From Neostapfia colusana (Eukaryota; Streptophyta; Magnoliopsida; Poales; Poaceae), in assembly GCA_030760725.1 (NCBI GenBank), contig JASWHV010000011.1, positions 82,499,765 to 82,563,764 on the forward strand: a DNA stretch of 64,000 bases, in the 5' to 3' direction. Shown one piece after another: positions 35,614-47,082 of the stretch. Within the stretch, counting starts at the first letter, position 1. The number at the start of each line of letters is the position of its first letter. A program made the translations under genes and the position numbers. The notes under the pieces were generated by a model, which worked only from the letters and a program-made list of their open reading frames with translations, searched no databases and had not been told where the DNA came from.

Positions 35614-36146
35614 TGAGCTACATATCATATTTTTCTCGCACTTGCTGAGTACATCATTGTACTCAAACTTGCATTATTATTTCATCATCAGCAACAGGAG
35701 AAGATTATTATGAAGACCAAGTGGAGCATTAGGCATGTAAATCTATTCTCAACCTTGCCTGTGGGGATGGAGTAGAGATGGAGCCACTGCTGCCTAGAAT
35801 TGCTTCCGCATTAGTTAAATTGCTTCTGCATTAGTTAGAAGACTTCCACTGCATAGAAATAAGAATTCTGTTGTGAGCATGAGTCCAAGACTCATGAAAC
35901 ATTGTAAATAAACTCTGTTATTCGTGGTTATATATATTCTAAATTCAGTTTGTGGAAAATATGTGTATGTGTGATGAACATCCTGGGCACACATATGCAT
36001 CAGTTCTCAGTTCTGTGGTTTTCCACAGAATTGAGTGCGTCACAGAGATCTTAGCAAGACTGGGTTTGTGAATGAGGTAGCATGATATGGTGATTTACTT
36101 GCCGTAGATCTAAGGACCGGTTCATGCGAGCACATGCCAGGATGAC
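35614..36146 (+). mobile_element. Inverted tip of Tekay LTR plus ~100 bp of its flank
   Basis: 35614-36044 is the reverse complement of the first ~405 bp of the 5' LTR at 43930-44335. 36045-36143 is the reverse complement of mid-LTR sequence near 45105-45200. The junction reads ...GTGCGTCACA/GAGATC..., that is, a true LTR terminus next to GAGAT (ATCTC inverted). Direct LTR sequence resumes at about 36149, with about 30 bp lost. A perfect hairpin lies at 36011-36030. Confidence 0.82.
36011..36030. repeat. Hairpin near LTR terminus
   Basis: TTCTGTGG-TTTT-CCACAGAA: a perfect 8-bp stem with a 4-nt loop, 14 bp from the LTR end. The other LTR (43944-43963) keeps it with one change. Confidence 0.6.
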
Positions 36147-36148
36147 TA

Positions 36149-38889
36149 CAGAAAGCAAAGTTATTTATCAAAAAACACGATAAAACATCAACTCATCTTT
36201 AAGTGAATGTAATCCCAACATGTATTAAAATACCAATCATACCTCCATTATATTCATTACCTTCCATGTCACAACCAGACATCAATCAACCTCATTCTTG
36301 CTCATGAATACCTCCTCGTATTCGCTACCATTTCACCTCATAAACAACTTCGTCTCCCACCGAGACTAACCCTTGTTGTCATGACTCAACAGTCATGCAA
36401 CCCATCTTATCACCCGGACTCAACAGTCCCGAAAACCAAACCAAAACCAAACCATAACAAATAACCATATCCAATCATCATCCCAACTAATCATGGAAGT
36501 TGGTCAGGCGCTCGTGACCGTAAGCTCGGCTATCATGATAGTTTTAATACTCTGCAGAGTTTGCACCTCTTTACCCACAAGTTTGTGATTTCGTCACCCG
36601 TCGGTGACTGCAGAACCTCCATTATACCAGTACACAATCGTCGGTGTATGGCCAAGAGATCACAAAATAGCCTTTACAAAGGGGCTACTAGATGTACGGA
36701 CTCACTAAGGTTTCACCGGCAGGCTAGAATCTCCAATTCTTCCACCCACGGGCCCACTCTTGTGCCATGCAGTTCCCAGGGCAGTCATCACTCGACTCCC
36801 ATTCCCCGCGCCTTCCACGGTCCATAACAATCTAGCAACTTACCTAATTACTCAGCTAAGCCGCACCTATACTTGGACTTGTGGTGGCACTGTTATCCTG
36901 GCATGTGCTCGCATGAACCGGTACTTAGATCTACGGTAAGTAAACCACCATCTCATACTATCTCATTCACAAACCCAGTCTTGCCTAGATCTCCCTCCGA
37001 TCCATGTTTATTAATAACATCAGTTTTCTCATTATCATTACGAGTGCAGTTAGCTAGACACATCTATCTCGCTTCCTAATTCCCATGGACTCAGCGAAGC
37101 ATAAAAGTAAAAACCATACCCGACTCATAAACTTCACTGGCGACAAGGGTGGTTTATCCAAAACTAGTAAACTCCGATAAAAGGGTTTCTCATCATGTTT
37201 GACTCAGCACACACACTTTTTTGCAAAACAAAATAGTTTTTCCCAAAACATAGGATCAATATGGTCAAGGGGCACTTGCCTTGTTCTTGTCGTTCCGGTT
37301 GCTCTTGGATCTCGAAACCTTGTTGTTGCAACTCGTCGTAGACAGCTCCCTGAGCTTGTTCTGCTATACAGGATCACGCACATACAAGATCCCCAACAAT
37401 CAATATCATGCACAAACTTTAACTAGATGCGATGATGCATATGTAAGCTATCCTATAATCAGTTTTATTAGATCGGTTTGTACGTGTTCTTGTATGATTT
37501 TATGATGAACAGAGGTGTTCGGATCAAATGTGGACATGGCGATGACCTTGTCTTTAGATCAAACCGATCAACAAGTGATCTGTTCATGAGAAACCTTCTG
37601 TTCAAAAGAAATCGAAGAACAGATGCAAAGAAAACACGATGATGTCGTAAGGTGGTATTGGAGACCTACCTTACGTTCTTCTTGGTCTCAGGGTCCTTCT
37701 CTGATCAGACAGATCGTTGGGCTCCCTTCCGGCAATTTTTCTCGACTGAACTCCGGCGATGGGCTTACTCGGCGAGTTGGGGGCTAGGGCTCTAAATCGT
37801 CGGCTTAGAAGTTGAAAAAGATGTTCGTGGTTTCGGCCAAGGGTTCTGGGTTCTATTTATACTCAGGAGAAGAAGAGTACTAATCTGATTGGACTTCAAA
37901 TAAGAGTTCTATACAGATTGTCATTGAATCTTTATGACTTATGTTTAGTTGATTTGGTGCGGTAACATTGTGGAATTCAGGTCGGTTTCTTCTCCGTACC
38001 GATATTTCTACGCGTATAGAATCCAAAAACCGCTCCAGAACTCGTTACCTCCGCGGTGATGAGCCCCGCAAGCTCCACGTATCCACTGGGGCCTGGTCTC
38101 TCCCTTTCCGCAGATACGAGCTCCGGTTGTGCTGCGTGTCAAGCGAGCGAGACCTCCCTCTCCTTCGGAGGTGAGCTCCGCGTGCGCCACGTATTCTGGT
38201 GGTCGGGACCTCCTCTCTATTCGGAGGTGGCTCCGCGCACACCACGTGTCAGTGCCGGATCTTCCCTCTCTTTGGAGGTGGCTCCGGGTGTGCCACGTAT
38301 TCATTTCGGACCTCCCTCTCTTCGGAGGTGAGCTCCGTGAATGCCACGCGTTAAGTAGCGCCGGACTTCCTTTCTTCTCAGAGACGAGCTCTGAGGTTAA
38401 CACGTGTCCCACAGTGACGGACCTCCCGAAGATAAGCTCCGGTGGCGACACGTGTCCAATAGAACCGGACCTCTTGGAGGTGAGCTCCGAGATCGACACG
38501 TATCCCGCGCAACTGGTCGTCTGATTTCCGCGGTGACTAGTTTCGAATGTGACACGTGTCCTGCGGGACTGCCTTCGCTTCTCCACAGAGGCTAGCTCCG
38601 GGCGCAACACGTGTCCCACAGGGTCGGACCTCTCCCCCTTTGCGGAGATGAGCCCCGAGCCTGCCACGTAGCCATTTTAGCGGCGGACCTCTCCCCACTT
38701 CGCAGGGATGAGCTCCGAACACGCCACGTGGCCAGCGGGCCGCGGGAGTTGTCTTCGGCGCTCTCTGGGAACTGGATTCGGCTCTTATTGGCTATCTTTT
38801 TGATATTTTTCTCTATTCCCACTTCTTTTAAAATGTTTTCTCTACATGAAACATGAATACATGCAGAAACCAGAAATGAGGGTGTCACA
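36149..38889 (-). mobile_element. 3' LTR of Tekay element 3 (main part)
   Basis: Collinear with 44360-47082 of the 5' LTR and ends GGGTGTCACA at 38889 next to the polypurine tract. It contains the TATA box at 37853-37861 and the U3 minisatellite at about 38050-38750. The first ~430 bp are displaced into the inverted segment on the left. ORFs inside it are not genes. Confidence 0.85.
37853..37861 (-). promoter_or_regulatory. TATA box of element 3 3' LTR
   Basis: TATAAATAG on the minus strand at the conserved LTR position. Confidence 0.6.
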
Positions 38890-38901
38890 AATCTACCTCC
38901 C
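38890..38901 (-). other. Polypurine tract of element 3
   Basis: The minus strand reads AAGGGAGGTAGATT directly before the LTR start TGTGACACCC. Confidence 0.65.
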
Positions 38902-41900
38902 TTAAATTGAATCTCGCCCTCGAGATTCGTTAGTAGTGAATAGATGAGAAAATTCTGCCTTGATGTCTTCTTCACGCTCCCATGTGGCTTCGGCTTCGGT
39001 GTGATGGCTCCATTGTACCTTGCACCATCGGATCACTTTGTTCCTTGTGACCCTTTCCTTTATGCAAAATTCGGACAGGGTGCTCCGTATAAGTCAGGTC
39101 TTCTTGAAGTTCAATCTCTTCCATTGGTATTTGCTCCTCTAGTACTCTCAAGCACTTCCTGAGCTGGGATACATGAAACACGTCATGTACGTCAGAGAGA
39201 TATGTTGGGAGCTCAAGTTGATAGGCTACTTCTCCTCGCTTGTCCAAAATCTTAAATGGTCCTATGTAGCGAGGTGCTAGCTTGCCTTTGATGTTGAAAC
39301 GTCGTTGGCCACGGATAGGGGATACCTTAAGGTATACGAAGTCTCCTACTTCGAAGGTCAACTTCCTTCGCCTATTGTCCGCATAGCCTTTGTGTCGTGA
39401 TTGAGCAGCCTTTAAGTTCTCCCGTATCGTTTGGACTTGCTTTTCAGCTTCTTATAACATTTCGGGTCCAAACACCTGGTTCTCTCCGGTTTCATTCCAA
39501 AACAGCGGCGTTCTACACCGTCTATCATATAATGCTTCGAAAGGTGACAACTTCAAGCTAGCTTGATAGTTGTTGTTATAGGAGAATTCGGTGTACGGTA
39601 AACTCCTATCACAACTACGCCCACGTTTCAAGGCGCAAGCTCTCAACATGTCCTCCAAAATTTGGTTTGTCCTTTCGGTTTGCCCATCGGTTTGTGGGTG
39701 ATAGGCGGAGCTAAAATCCAATCATGTACCCATAGCTTTCTGCAGCTTCCTCCAGAATCTAGAGGTAAACTGAGAAACTCGATCTGAGACTATCCTCCTC
39801 GGGACTCTATGAAGGCACACGATCTGCTCCATGTACAACACGGCTAATTGTGCAACGTTGTACTTGGCCCTTATAGGGAGAAAATGGTCTGTTTTCGTTA
39901 ATCGGTCCACGATAACTCAGATGGAGTCATAACCGACTGAGTACGTGGCAATCCGACGATGAAATCCATACTGATGTCCTCCCACTTCCACTCGGGTACC
40001 TTCAAAGGTTGCAACAATCCAGCGGGTCTTTGATGTTCGGCCTTCACCCGTTGGCATGTGTCGCATAGGGCAACGTATTCGGCTATATCCTTTTTCATAC
40101 CATCCCACCAATAACAAGTCTTCAAATCCTTGTATATTTTGGTACTTCCGGGATGTATGGAATAGGGTGAATCATGTGCCTCTTTTAATATCATGTCGCG
40201 GATGTGCTTCACGTTAGGCACACAAATTCTTTTTCCTAGCCAAAGCGTACCCTTCTCATCTTCCTTGAAATCCTTCTCTATTCCTTGTCGGATCCTTTCC
40301 TTGATCTCCTTGATCTCCTCATCCGTTGCTTGGCCATCTCTTATCTCTTGCTCCAATGAAGAGTGAATCTCCATCATTTCCATGTTGTTCAAGAATCCGA
40401 GTTGTAACCTTTCAAACTCCTTACGTAGTTCGGGTGGTAGCTCCCGAACCGTGAGTTGGTGACATGCTCCCTTCCGGCTCAATGCATCAGCTACTACATT
40501 GACCTTTCCAGGGTGGTAGTTGATTTCAACATCGTAATCCTTGATGAGTTCCAACTATCGACGTTGCCTTAAATTCAAGTCCGTTTGTGTAAATATACTT
40601 GAGGCTTTTGTGATCCGTATAGATCTCACATCGATGACCAAGGATATAATGTCTCCAAATCTTCAATGCATGCACTACTGCTGCTAACTCCAAGTCATGT
40701 GTAGGATCATTAAGCTCGTGCTTCTTTAATTGTCGTGAGGCATAGGCTACCACTTGTCCTTTTTGCATGAGCACACATCCGAGTCCTTGTCTGGATGCGT
40801 GACAGTATGTGTCAAAGCTCTTGCTCACGTCCAGCAATACCAAAACCGGCGCTGTGGTTAGCCTTTTCTTGAGTTCCTCAAAACTTTCTTGGCATGCTGG
40901 TGTCCATCAAAAGGTTTTTCCCTTCGTTAGCAACTCCGTCATAGGCTTTGCTATCTTAGAGAAGTCCTTAATGAAGCGCCGGTAGTATCCAGCCTCCCAA
41001 GAAAACTTCGAATATCCCTCACGTTTTGCGGTTGGTCCCACTTCAGAACATCTCTCACTTTTCCGGAATCAACCGATACCCCTTCTTCGGAGATAATGTG
41101 GCCTAGGAACGATATTTCCTTTAGCCAAAATTGACACTTGTTAAGCTTGACATACAATTGATGCTCACGCATTTTCTGTAAGGTTAATTTCAAATGTTCT
41201 TCATGCTCCTCCTCACTTTTTAAATACACCATAATGTCGTCGATAAAAACCACGACAAACTTATCCAAGTACTCCATGAAGACCTTGTTCATAAGGTATA
41301 TGAAGTATGCGGGTGCATTTGTTAACCCAAAAGACTTGACGGTATATTCATACGAACCATACGGTGTTTGAAAGACAGTCTTGGGTATATCGGACGGCTT
41401 AATTATCAGCTGGAAATATCTCGACCGAAGATCAATCTTGGAGAACACTCGGGCTCCTTTCATTTGGTCGAATAGGTCCTCTATACGGGGCAGAGGGTAT
41501 TTGTTCTTGATTGTTACCTCATTGAGAGACCTATAATCCACGCACATCCTTTGGGTCCCATCCTTCTTGTCCACAATGAGCACAGGAGCTCCCCATGGTG
41601 ACGAGCTTGGACGTATAAAACCCTTCTCCAACTGCTCCTAAATTTGCTTCTTGAGTTCTACTAGTTCATTGACGGGCATCCTATAAGGTCTCTTTGCTAT
41701 GGGTGCAGTTCCGGATACCAAATCAATGGCAAACTCAATGTCCCGATCAGGGGGCATACCTGGAAGCTCCTCTAGAAATACGTCCGAGAATTTTTGAACC
41801 ACTAGAATGCTGTCCAATGTTGCTCCTTCGACGTGGTTTAACATTGCCTTTTCGGTTATTTGTTGGGCTGACTCAAACTCGACGCGAATACCGTGCTCAT

Positions 41901-43409
41901 TTGTCAACTGCACGCTTCTTTCAGCATATTGGATTACCCCGTTGTGCTTGCTTAACCAATCCATCCCGAGTATCATGTCAAACACTTGGGAATCCAAGAC
42001 AATGAGTTTGGCAAGGAAGTCTACCCCCTTATTTTAAGGCTTAATTTCGGACATACTATATTAGTTCTCATCTCTCCACCGGGAGAATTAACTAACATAG
42101 CACATTTTAAGTATGATATGGGTAGATTATGCTTGGCAACATACTTAGATGATATGAAGGAATGTGATGCTCCAGAATCAAATAAGATGGTGGCTGGGTT
42201 GGAGTTGGCAAGGAACATACCAAGTACGACGTCCTCAGTCTGTTGTGCTTCCTCAGCAGAGACATGGTTCACGTTGCCGCGAGCATAGTTCTGCTGTCCA
42301 CGGTTTTCTTGATTGTCCCCTGCATTCGGTCGTGGGTTCTGCTTGGGCATATTGCCTTGCTGTCCAGGGCCTCTCCTCGGGCACTGGCTCGCGAAGTGTC
42401 CTGTTTCCCCGCATGCAAAGCAGGCCCTGTTGCATATGGCAGCAGGTACGTTGGGGCGGGGGTTTTGAACACGAGCGCCCATGTTGGGTCGGGGAACAAG
42501 AGGCAAAGGCACACGAGGTGCTTGTGCAACGGGTCATTGCTGTGGTGCCTGACTAGGGCGGTATGCAGGAGCGGTCGATCCATACTGCGGTGCGGCCGGG
42601 GGCATGTACCGAGGTCGTACGTTGCTTCCTTGGGGCTGGTATGGCATCTTCCTGTTGCACTCTCGCTCGATCTCTCGAATCTTGCTTTCAACCACTATAG
42701 CCTTGTCAACCAGCTTCTAAAAGCTTGCGTAGTCATTGTTGAGGAGCTGGACCTGAATCTCATTGTTCAACCCTCTCATGAACAGGTATTGCTTCCTCTG
42801 GTCTGAGTTGACATCTTCGGGGGCATACCGGGACAGTTGTGTGAACTTGTTGAGATACTCATTTACGCTTCTCTGTCCTTGGCGGAGACCTTCAAACTCC
42901 TGTCTTTTGAGCATCATTACACCAGCAGGGATGTAATGAGAGAGGAAACTCTTCTTGAACTTAGTCCAAGTGATCATCTCCGGGTCGACATGAGCGTTAC
43001 ATAGGGCATCCCACCAGTCAGCGGCAACTCCCATAAGTTGGTGCGACGCAAAGAGAACCTTCTCTCGGTCATTACACTGCACTATGGCAAGCTTCTTCTC
43101 CATGGATTTCAACCAGTCGTCGGCCTCCATGGGGTCGTTTGCTTCAGCAAAGGTGGGTGGTCGAGTACTCATGAACTCACCCAGTTTGTTATGAGCCGGC
43201 GGTGGTGCTGGCGGTGGTGCCGGAACAGGTTTGTTGTTGTTGGCCTGCAACTGACCCAAAGTTTGGATCATGGTTTGCATAAGTTGGTTCTGCATGGCCA
43301 TCAACCGTTCCAGGTGGTTCTCACCAGCTTCGGGGTTAACAGAAACTTCATCGTGGCCATCCTCTTGGTTGTCCCGGATGTTCCTTCGACCGGCGTTTCC
43401 TCTCACCAT
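38902..43409 (-). pseudogene. gag-pol of Tekay-type chromovirus element 3
   Basis: gag starts at 43409 (MVRGNAGRRN), directly after CTCTCTCACAG. It shows ADDWLKSMEKK, a CCHC knuckle (CFACGETGHFASQC), a protease (ILFDSGASHSF), RT (SSPWGAPVLIVDKKDGTQRM, FIDDIMVY), RNase H (YTDHKSLKYIYT), integrase with HHCC and DDE motifs, RYIGPFKIL and a degraded chromodomain-like tail (EHPVRIL). Breaks include TAG at 42717-42719, TGA at 42534-42536, a frameshift near 42030, TAG at 41638-41640, and frameshifts near 40990, 40560 and 39940 plus more in the integrase. It is bounded by LTRs of the same family, so this was a complete ~11-kb element. No extra ORF is present in its short leader. Confidence 0.88.
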
Positions 43410-43912
43410 CTGTGAGAGAGATCGAAATAGAATAGAAGGTTAGAAGGTTAGGTAGATCCCCTCAACTATATGCATCAAGGTGTGTTGGACTATATATATA
43501 TTAGCCCATACGAGGATGTGAACAAGTGCTGAGGCATCTCACACCTCTTTCTACTTATGTGTGGATATGGACAATGCTTTGAGACGTCCCACAACTCACA
43601 CTAAGCATATAATCACAAACAATCATCACAAGGGCTCACACAACTCCTATTCAAGGCGTTGTTCAATAGGGGGTCCTATATGACTTAGGGTGGTGTTAAA
43701 TCTGTGATCCAACTATGGCTTCTCGTAAGCTTTCATCCTATGTCAAGGTAGTCCTAACGTCAATCTATGCATCCTATGGTCAGCGTGGCTTAGCTACCAA
43801 TCTGTGTCTGATACCGATCTGTGACCTCTATCTAAGCGTGTAACCTACCGTGAACCCGTGGTTCTGGTACCAATCTGTGATTGTATCTAGGTGTGTAATC
43901 TACCCTCAACCG
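43410..43912 (-). other. 5' leader of element 3 with PBS-like tandem motifs
   Basis: About 500 bp without a supported ORF. At 43783-43880 there are three degenerate copies of the PBS/LTR-edge sequence (TGGTTCTGGTACCAATCTGTGA and similar) upstream of the true PBS on the plus strand. Confidence 0.6.
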
Positions 43913-43926
43913 TGGCTCTGATACAA
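43913..43926 (-). other. Primer binding site of element 3
   Basis: The minus strand reads TTGTATCAGAGCCA, one mismatch from the canonical initiator tRNA-Met PBS TGGTATCAGAGCCA. It lies 3 nt from the LTR. Confidence 0.85.
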
Positions 43927-46045
43927 ATCTGTGACGCCCTCAATTCTGTGGAAAACCACGGAACCAAGAACTGATGCATATGTGTGCCCAGGATGTTCAT
44001 CACACCTACACATATTTTCCACAAACTGAATTAAGAATATATATAACCACGAATAACAGGGTTTATTACAATGTTTCATGAGTCTTGGACTCATACTCAC
44101 AGCGGAAGTCTTATTCCTATGCAGCAGAAGTCTTCTAACTAATGCGGAAGCAATTTTAGGCAGCAGTGGCTCCATCTCTACTCCATCCCCACAGGCAAGG
44201 TTGAGAACAGATTTACACGCCTAATGCTCCACTTGGTCTTCATAATAATCTTCTGTTGCTGATGATAAAATAATAATGCAACTTTGAGTACAATGATGTA
44301 CTCAGCAAGTGCGGGAAAATATGATATGTAGCTCATAACAAGCTAGGTATAAAAAGGCTTATTGCAGAAAACAAAGTTATTTATCAAAAACCACGATAAA
44401 ACAGCAACTCATCTTTAAGTGAATGTAATCTCAACATGTATTAAAATACCAATCATACCTCCATTATGTTCATTCCTTCCATGTCACAACCAGACATCAA
44501 TCAACCTCATTCTTGCTCACGAATACCTCCTCGTATTCGCTACCATTTCACATCATAAACAACTTCGTCTCCCACCGAGACCAACCCTTGTTGCCATGAC
44601 TCAACAGTCATGCAACCCATCTTATCACCCGGACTCAACAGTCCCGAAAACCAAAACCAAACCATAACCAATAACCATATCCAATCACCATCCCAACTAA
44701 TCATGGAAGTTGGCCAGGCGCTCGTGACCGTAAGCTCGGCTATCATGATAGTTTTAAGACTCTGCAGAGTTTGCACCTCTTTACCCATAAGTTTATGATT
44801 TCGTCACCCGTCGGCGACTGCAGAACCTCCATTATAGCAGTACACAACCGTCGGTGTATGGCCAAGAGATCATAAAATAGCCTTTACAAAGGGGCTACTA
44901 GATGTATGGACTCACTAAGATTTCACCGGTAGGCTGGAATCTCCAATTCTCCCACCCACGGGCCCCTCTTGTGCTATGTAGTTCCCAGGGCAGTCCTCAC
45001 TCGACTCCCATTCCCCGTGCCTTCCACGGTCCATAACAATCTAGCAACTTACCAAATTACTCAGCTAAGCCGCACCCATACTTGGCCTTGTGGTGGCACT
45101 GTTATCCTGGCATGTGCTCGTATGAACCGGTCCTTAGATCTACGGCAAGTAAACCACCATCTCATGCTACCTCATTCACAAACCCAGTCTTGCCTAGATC
45201 TCACTCCAATCCATGTTTATTAACAACATCAGTTTTCTCATTATCATTACGAGTGCAGTTAGCTAGACACATCTATCTCGCTTCCCAATTTCCATGGACT
45301 CAGCGAAGCATAAAAGTAAAAAACCATACCCGACTCATAAACTTCTCTTGCGACAAGGGTAGTTTAACCAAAGCTAGTAAACTCCTACAAAAGGGTTTCC
45401 CATCATGTTTGACTCAACACACACATCTTTTCGCAAACAAAATAGTTTTTCCCAAAACATCAGATCAATATGGTCAAGGGGCAGTTGCCTTGTTCTTGTG
45501 GTTCCGGTTGCTCTTGGATCTCAAAATCTTATTGTTGCAGCTCGTCGTAGACAGCTCCCTGAGCTTGTCCTGCTATACAGGATCACGCACATACAAGATC
45601 CACAGCAGTCAATATCATGCACAAACTTTAACTAGATGCGATGATGCATATGCATGCTATCCTATAATCAATTTTATTAGATCGTTTTGTACATGTTCTT
45701 GCATGGTTTTATGATGAACAGAGGTGTTCGGATTAAATATGGACGTGGCGATGACCTTGTCTTTAGATCAACCTGATGAACAAGTGATCTATCTACGAGA
45801 AAGCTTCTGTTCGAAAGGAATCGAAGAACAGATGCAAAGAAAACACGACGATGTCGTAAGGTGGTATTGGAGACCTACCTTACGTTTTTCTTGGTCTCGG
45901 GGTCCTTCTCTGATCAGACAGATCGTTGGGCTACCTTCCGGCGATCATTCTCGACTGAACTCCAGCGATGGGCTTACTCGGCGAGTTGGGGCTAGGGCTC
46001 AGGAGTTCGAAAAGAAGTTTGTGGTTTGGTCAAAAGTTTTGGGTT

Positions 46046-46054
46046 CTATTTATA
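46046..46054 (-). promoter_or_regulatory. TATA box of element 3 5' LTR
   Basis: TATAAATAG on the minus strand. Upstream in transcript sense are about 0.9 kb of U3 minisatellite with CACGTGTC cores at about 46436, 46639, 46746 and 46800. Confidence 0.65.
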
Positions 46055-46229
46055 ATAGGGAGAAGAAGAGTCCTAGTCTGATTGGACTTCGAATAAGAGT
46101 TCTATTCAGATTGTCGTTGAATCTTTACGACTTATCTTTAGTTGATTTGGTGCCGTAACATTGTGGAATTCAGGTCAGTTTCTTCTCCGTACCGATATTT
46201 CTACGCTTACAGAATCCATAAACCGCTCC

Positions 46230-46960
46230 AGAACTTGTTACCTCCGCGGTGATGAGCTCCGGAAGCTCCATGTGTCCACCGGGGCCTGGTCTCTCTCTTT
46301 CCACAGAGACGAGCTCCGGTTGTGCCGCGTGTCAAGCGAGCGAGACCTCCCTCTCCTTCGGAGGTGAGCTCCGCATGCGCCACGTATTCTGGCGGTCGGG
46401 ACCTCCTCTCTATTCGAAGGTGGCTCCGCGCACACCACGTGTCAGTGTCGGACCTTCCCTGTCTTTGGAGGTGGCTCCGGGTGTGGCACGTATTCATTTC
46501 GGACCTCCCTCTCTTCAGAGGTGAGCTTCATGAATGTCACGCGTCAAGTAGCGCCAGACTTCCTTTCTTCTCAGAACCGAGCTCCAAGGTTAACACGTTT
46601 CCAACAGTGACGGACCTCCCAGAGATAAGCTCCGGTGGCGACACGTGTCTAATAGAACCAGACCTCTCGGAGGTGAGCTCCGAGATCGACACGTATTCCG
46701 CGCGACTGGTTCTCTGATTTCCGTGGTGACTAGCTCCGAAGGTGACACGTGTCCTGCGGGACTGCCTTCGCTTCTCCGCAGAGGCTAGCTCCGGGGGCAA
46801 CACGTGTCCCACAGGGTTGGACCTCTCCCCCTTTGCGGAGATAAGCCCCAAGCCTGCGACGTAGCCATTTTAGCGGCAGACCTCTCCCCACTTCGCAGGG
46901 ATGAGCTCCGAACGCGCCATGTGGCTAGCAGGCCGCGGGAGTTGTCTTCGGCGCTCTCTG
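46230..46960. repeat. G-box/ABRE minisatellite in element 3 U3
   Basis: About 13 degenerate units. Cores are CACGTGTC (four intact) and decayed variants such as CACGTATT, CATGTGTC and CACGCGTC. GAGCTCCG and the short inverted repeat recur in each unit. Confidence 0.75.
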
Positions 46961-47082
46961 GGAACTCGATTCGGCTCTTATTGGCTATCTTTTTGATATT
47001 TTTCTCTGTTTCCACTTCTTTTAAAATGTTTTCTCTATATGAAACATGAATACATGCAGAAACCAGAAATGAGGGTGTCACA

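Larger units (their letters stand above)
43930..47082 (-). mobile_element. Complete 5' LTR of Tekay element 3 (3,153 bp)
   Basis: On the plus strand it runs from TGTGACGCCCTC at 43930 to GGGTGTCACA at 47082, with the PBS at the inner side and ATCTC (target duplication) outside. The TATA box is at 46046-46054 on the minus strand, and the minisatellite lies upstream of it at 46230-46960. Several short ORFs occur but none resembles a gene. Confidence 0.9.
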
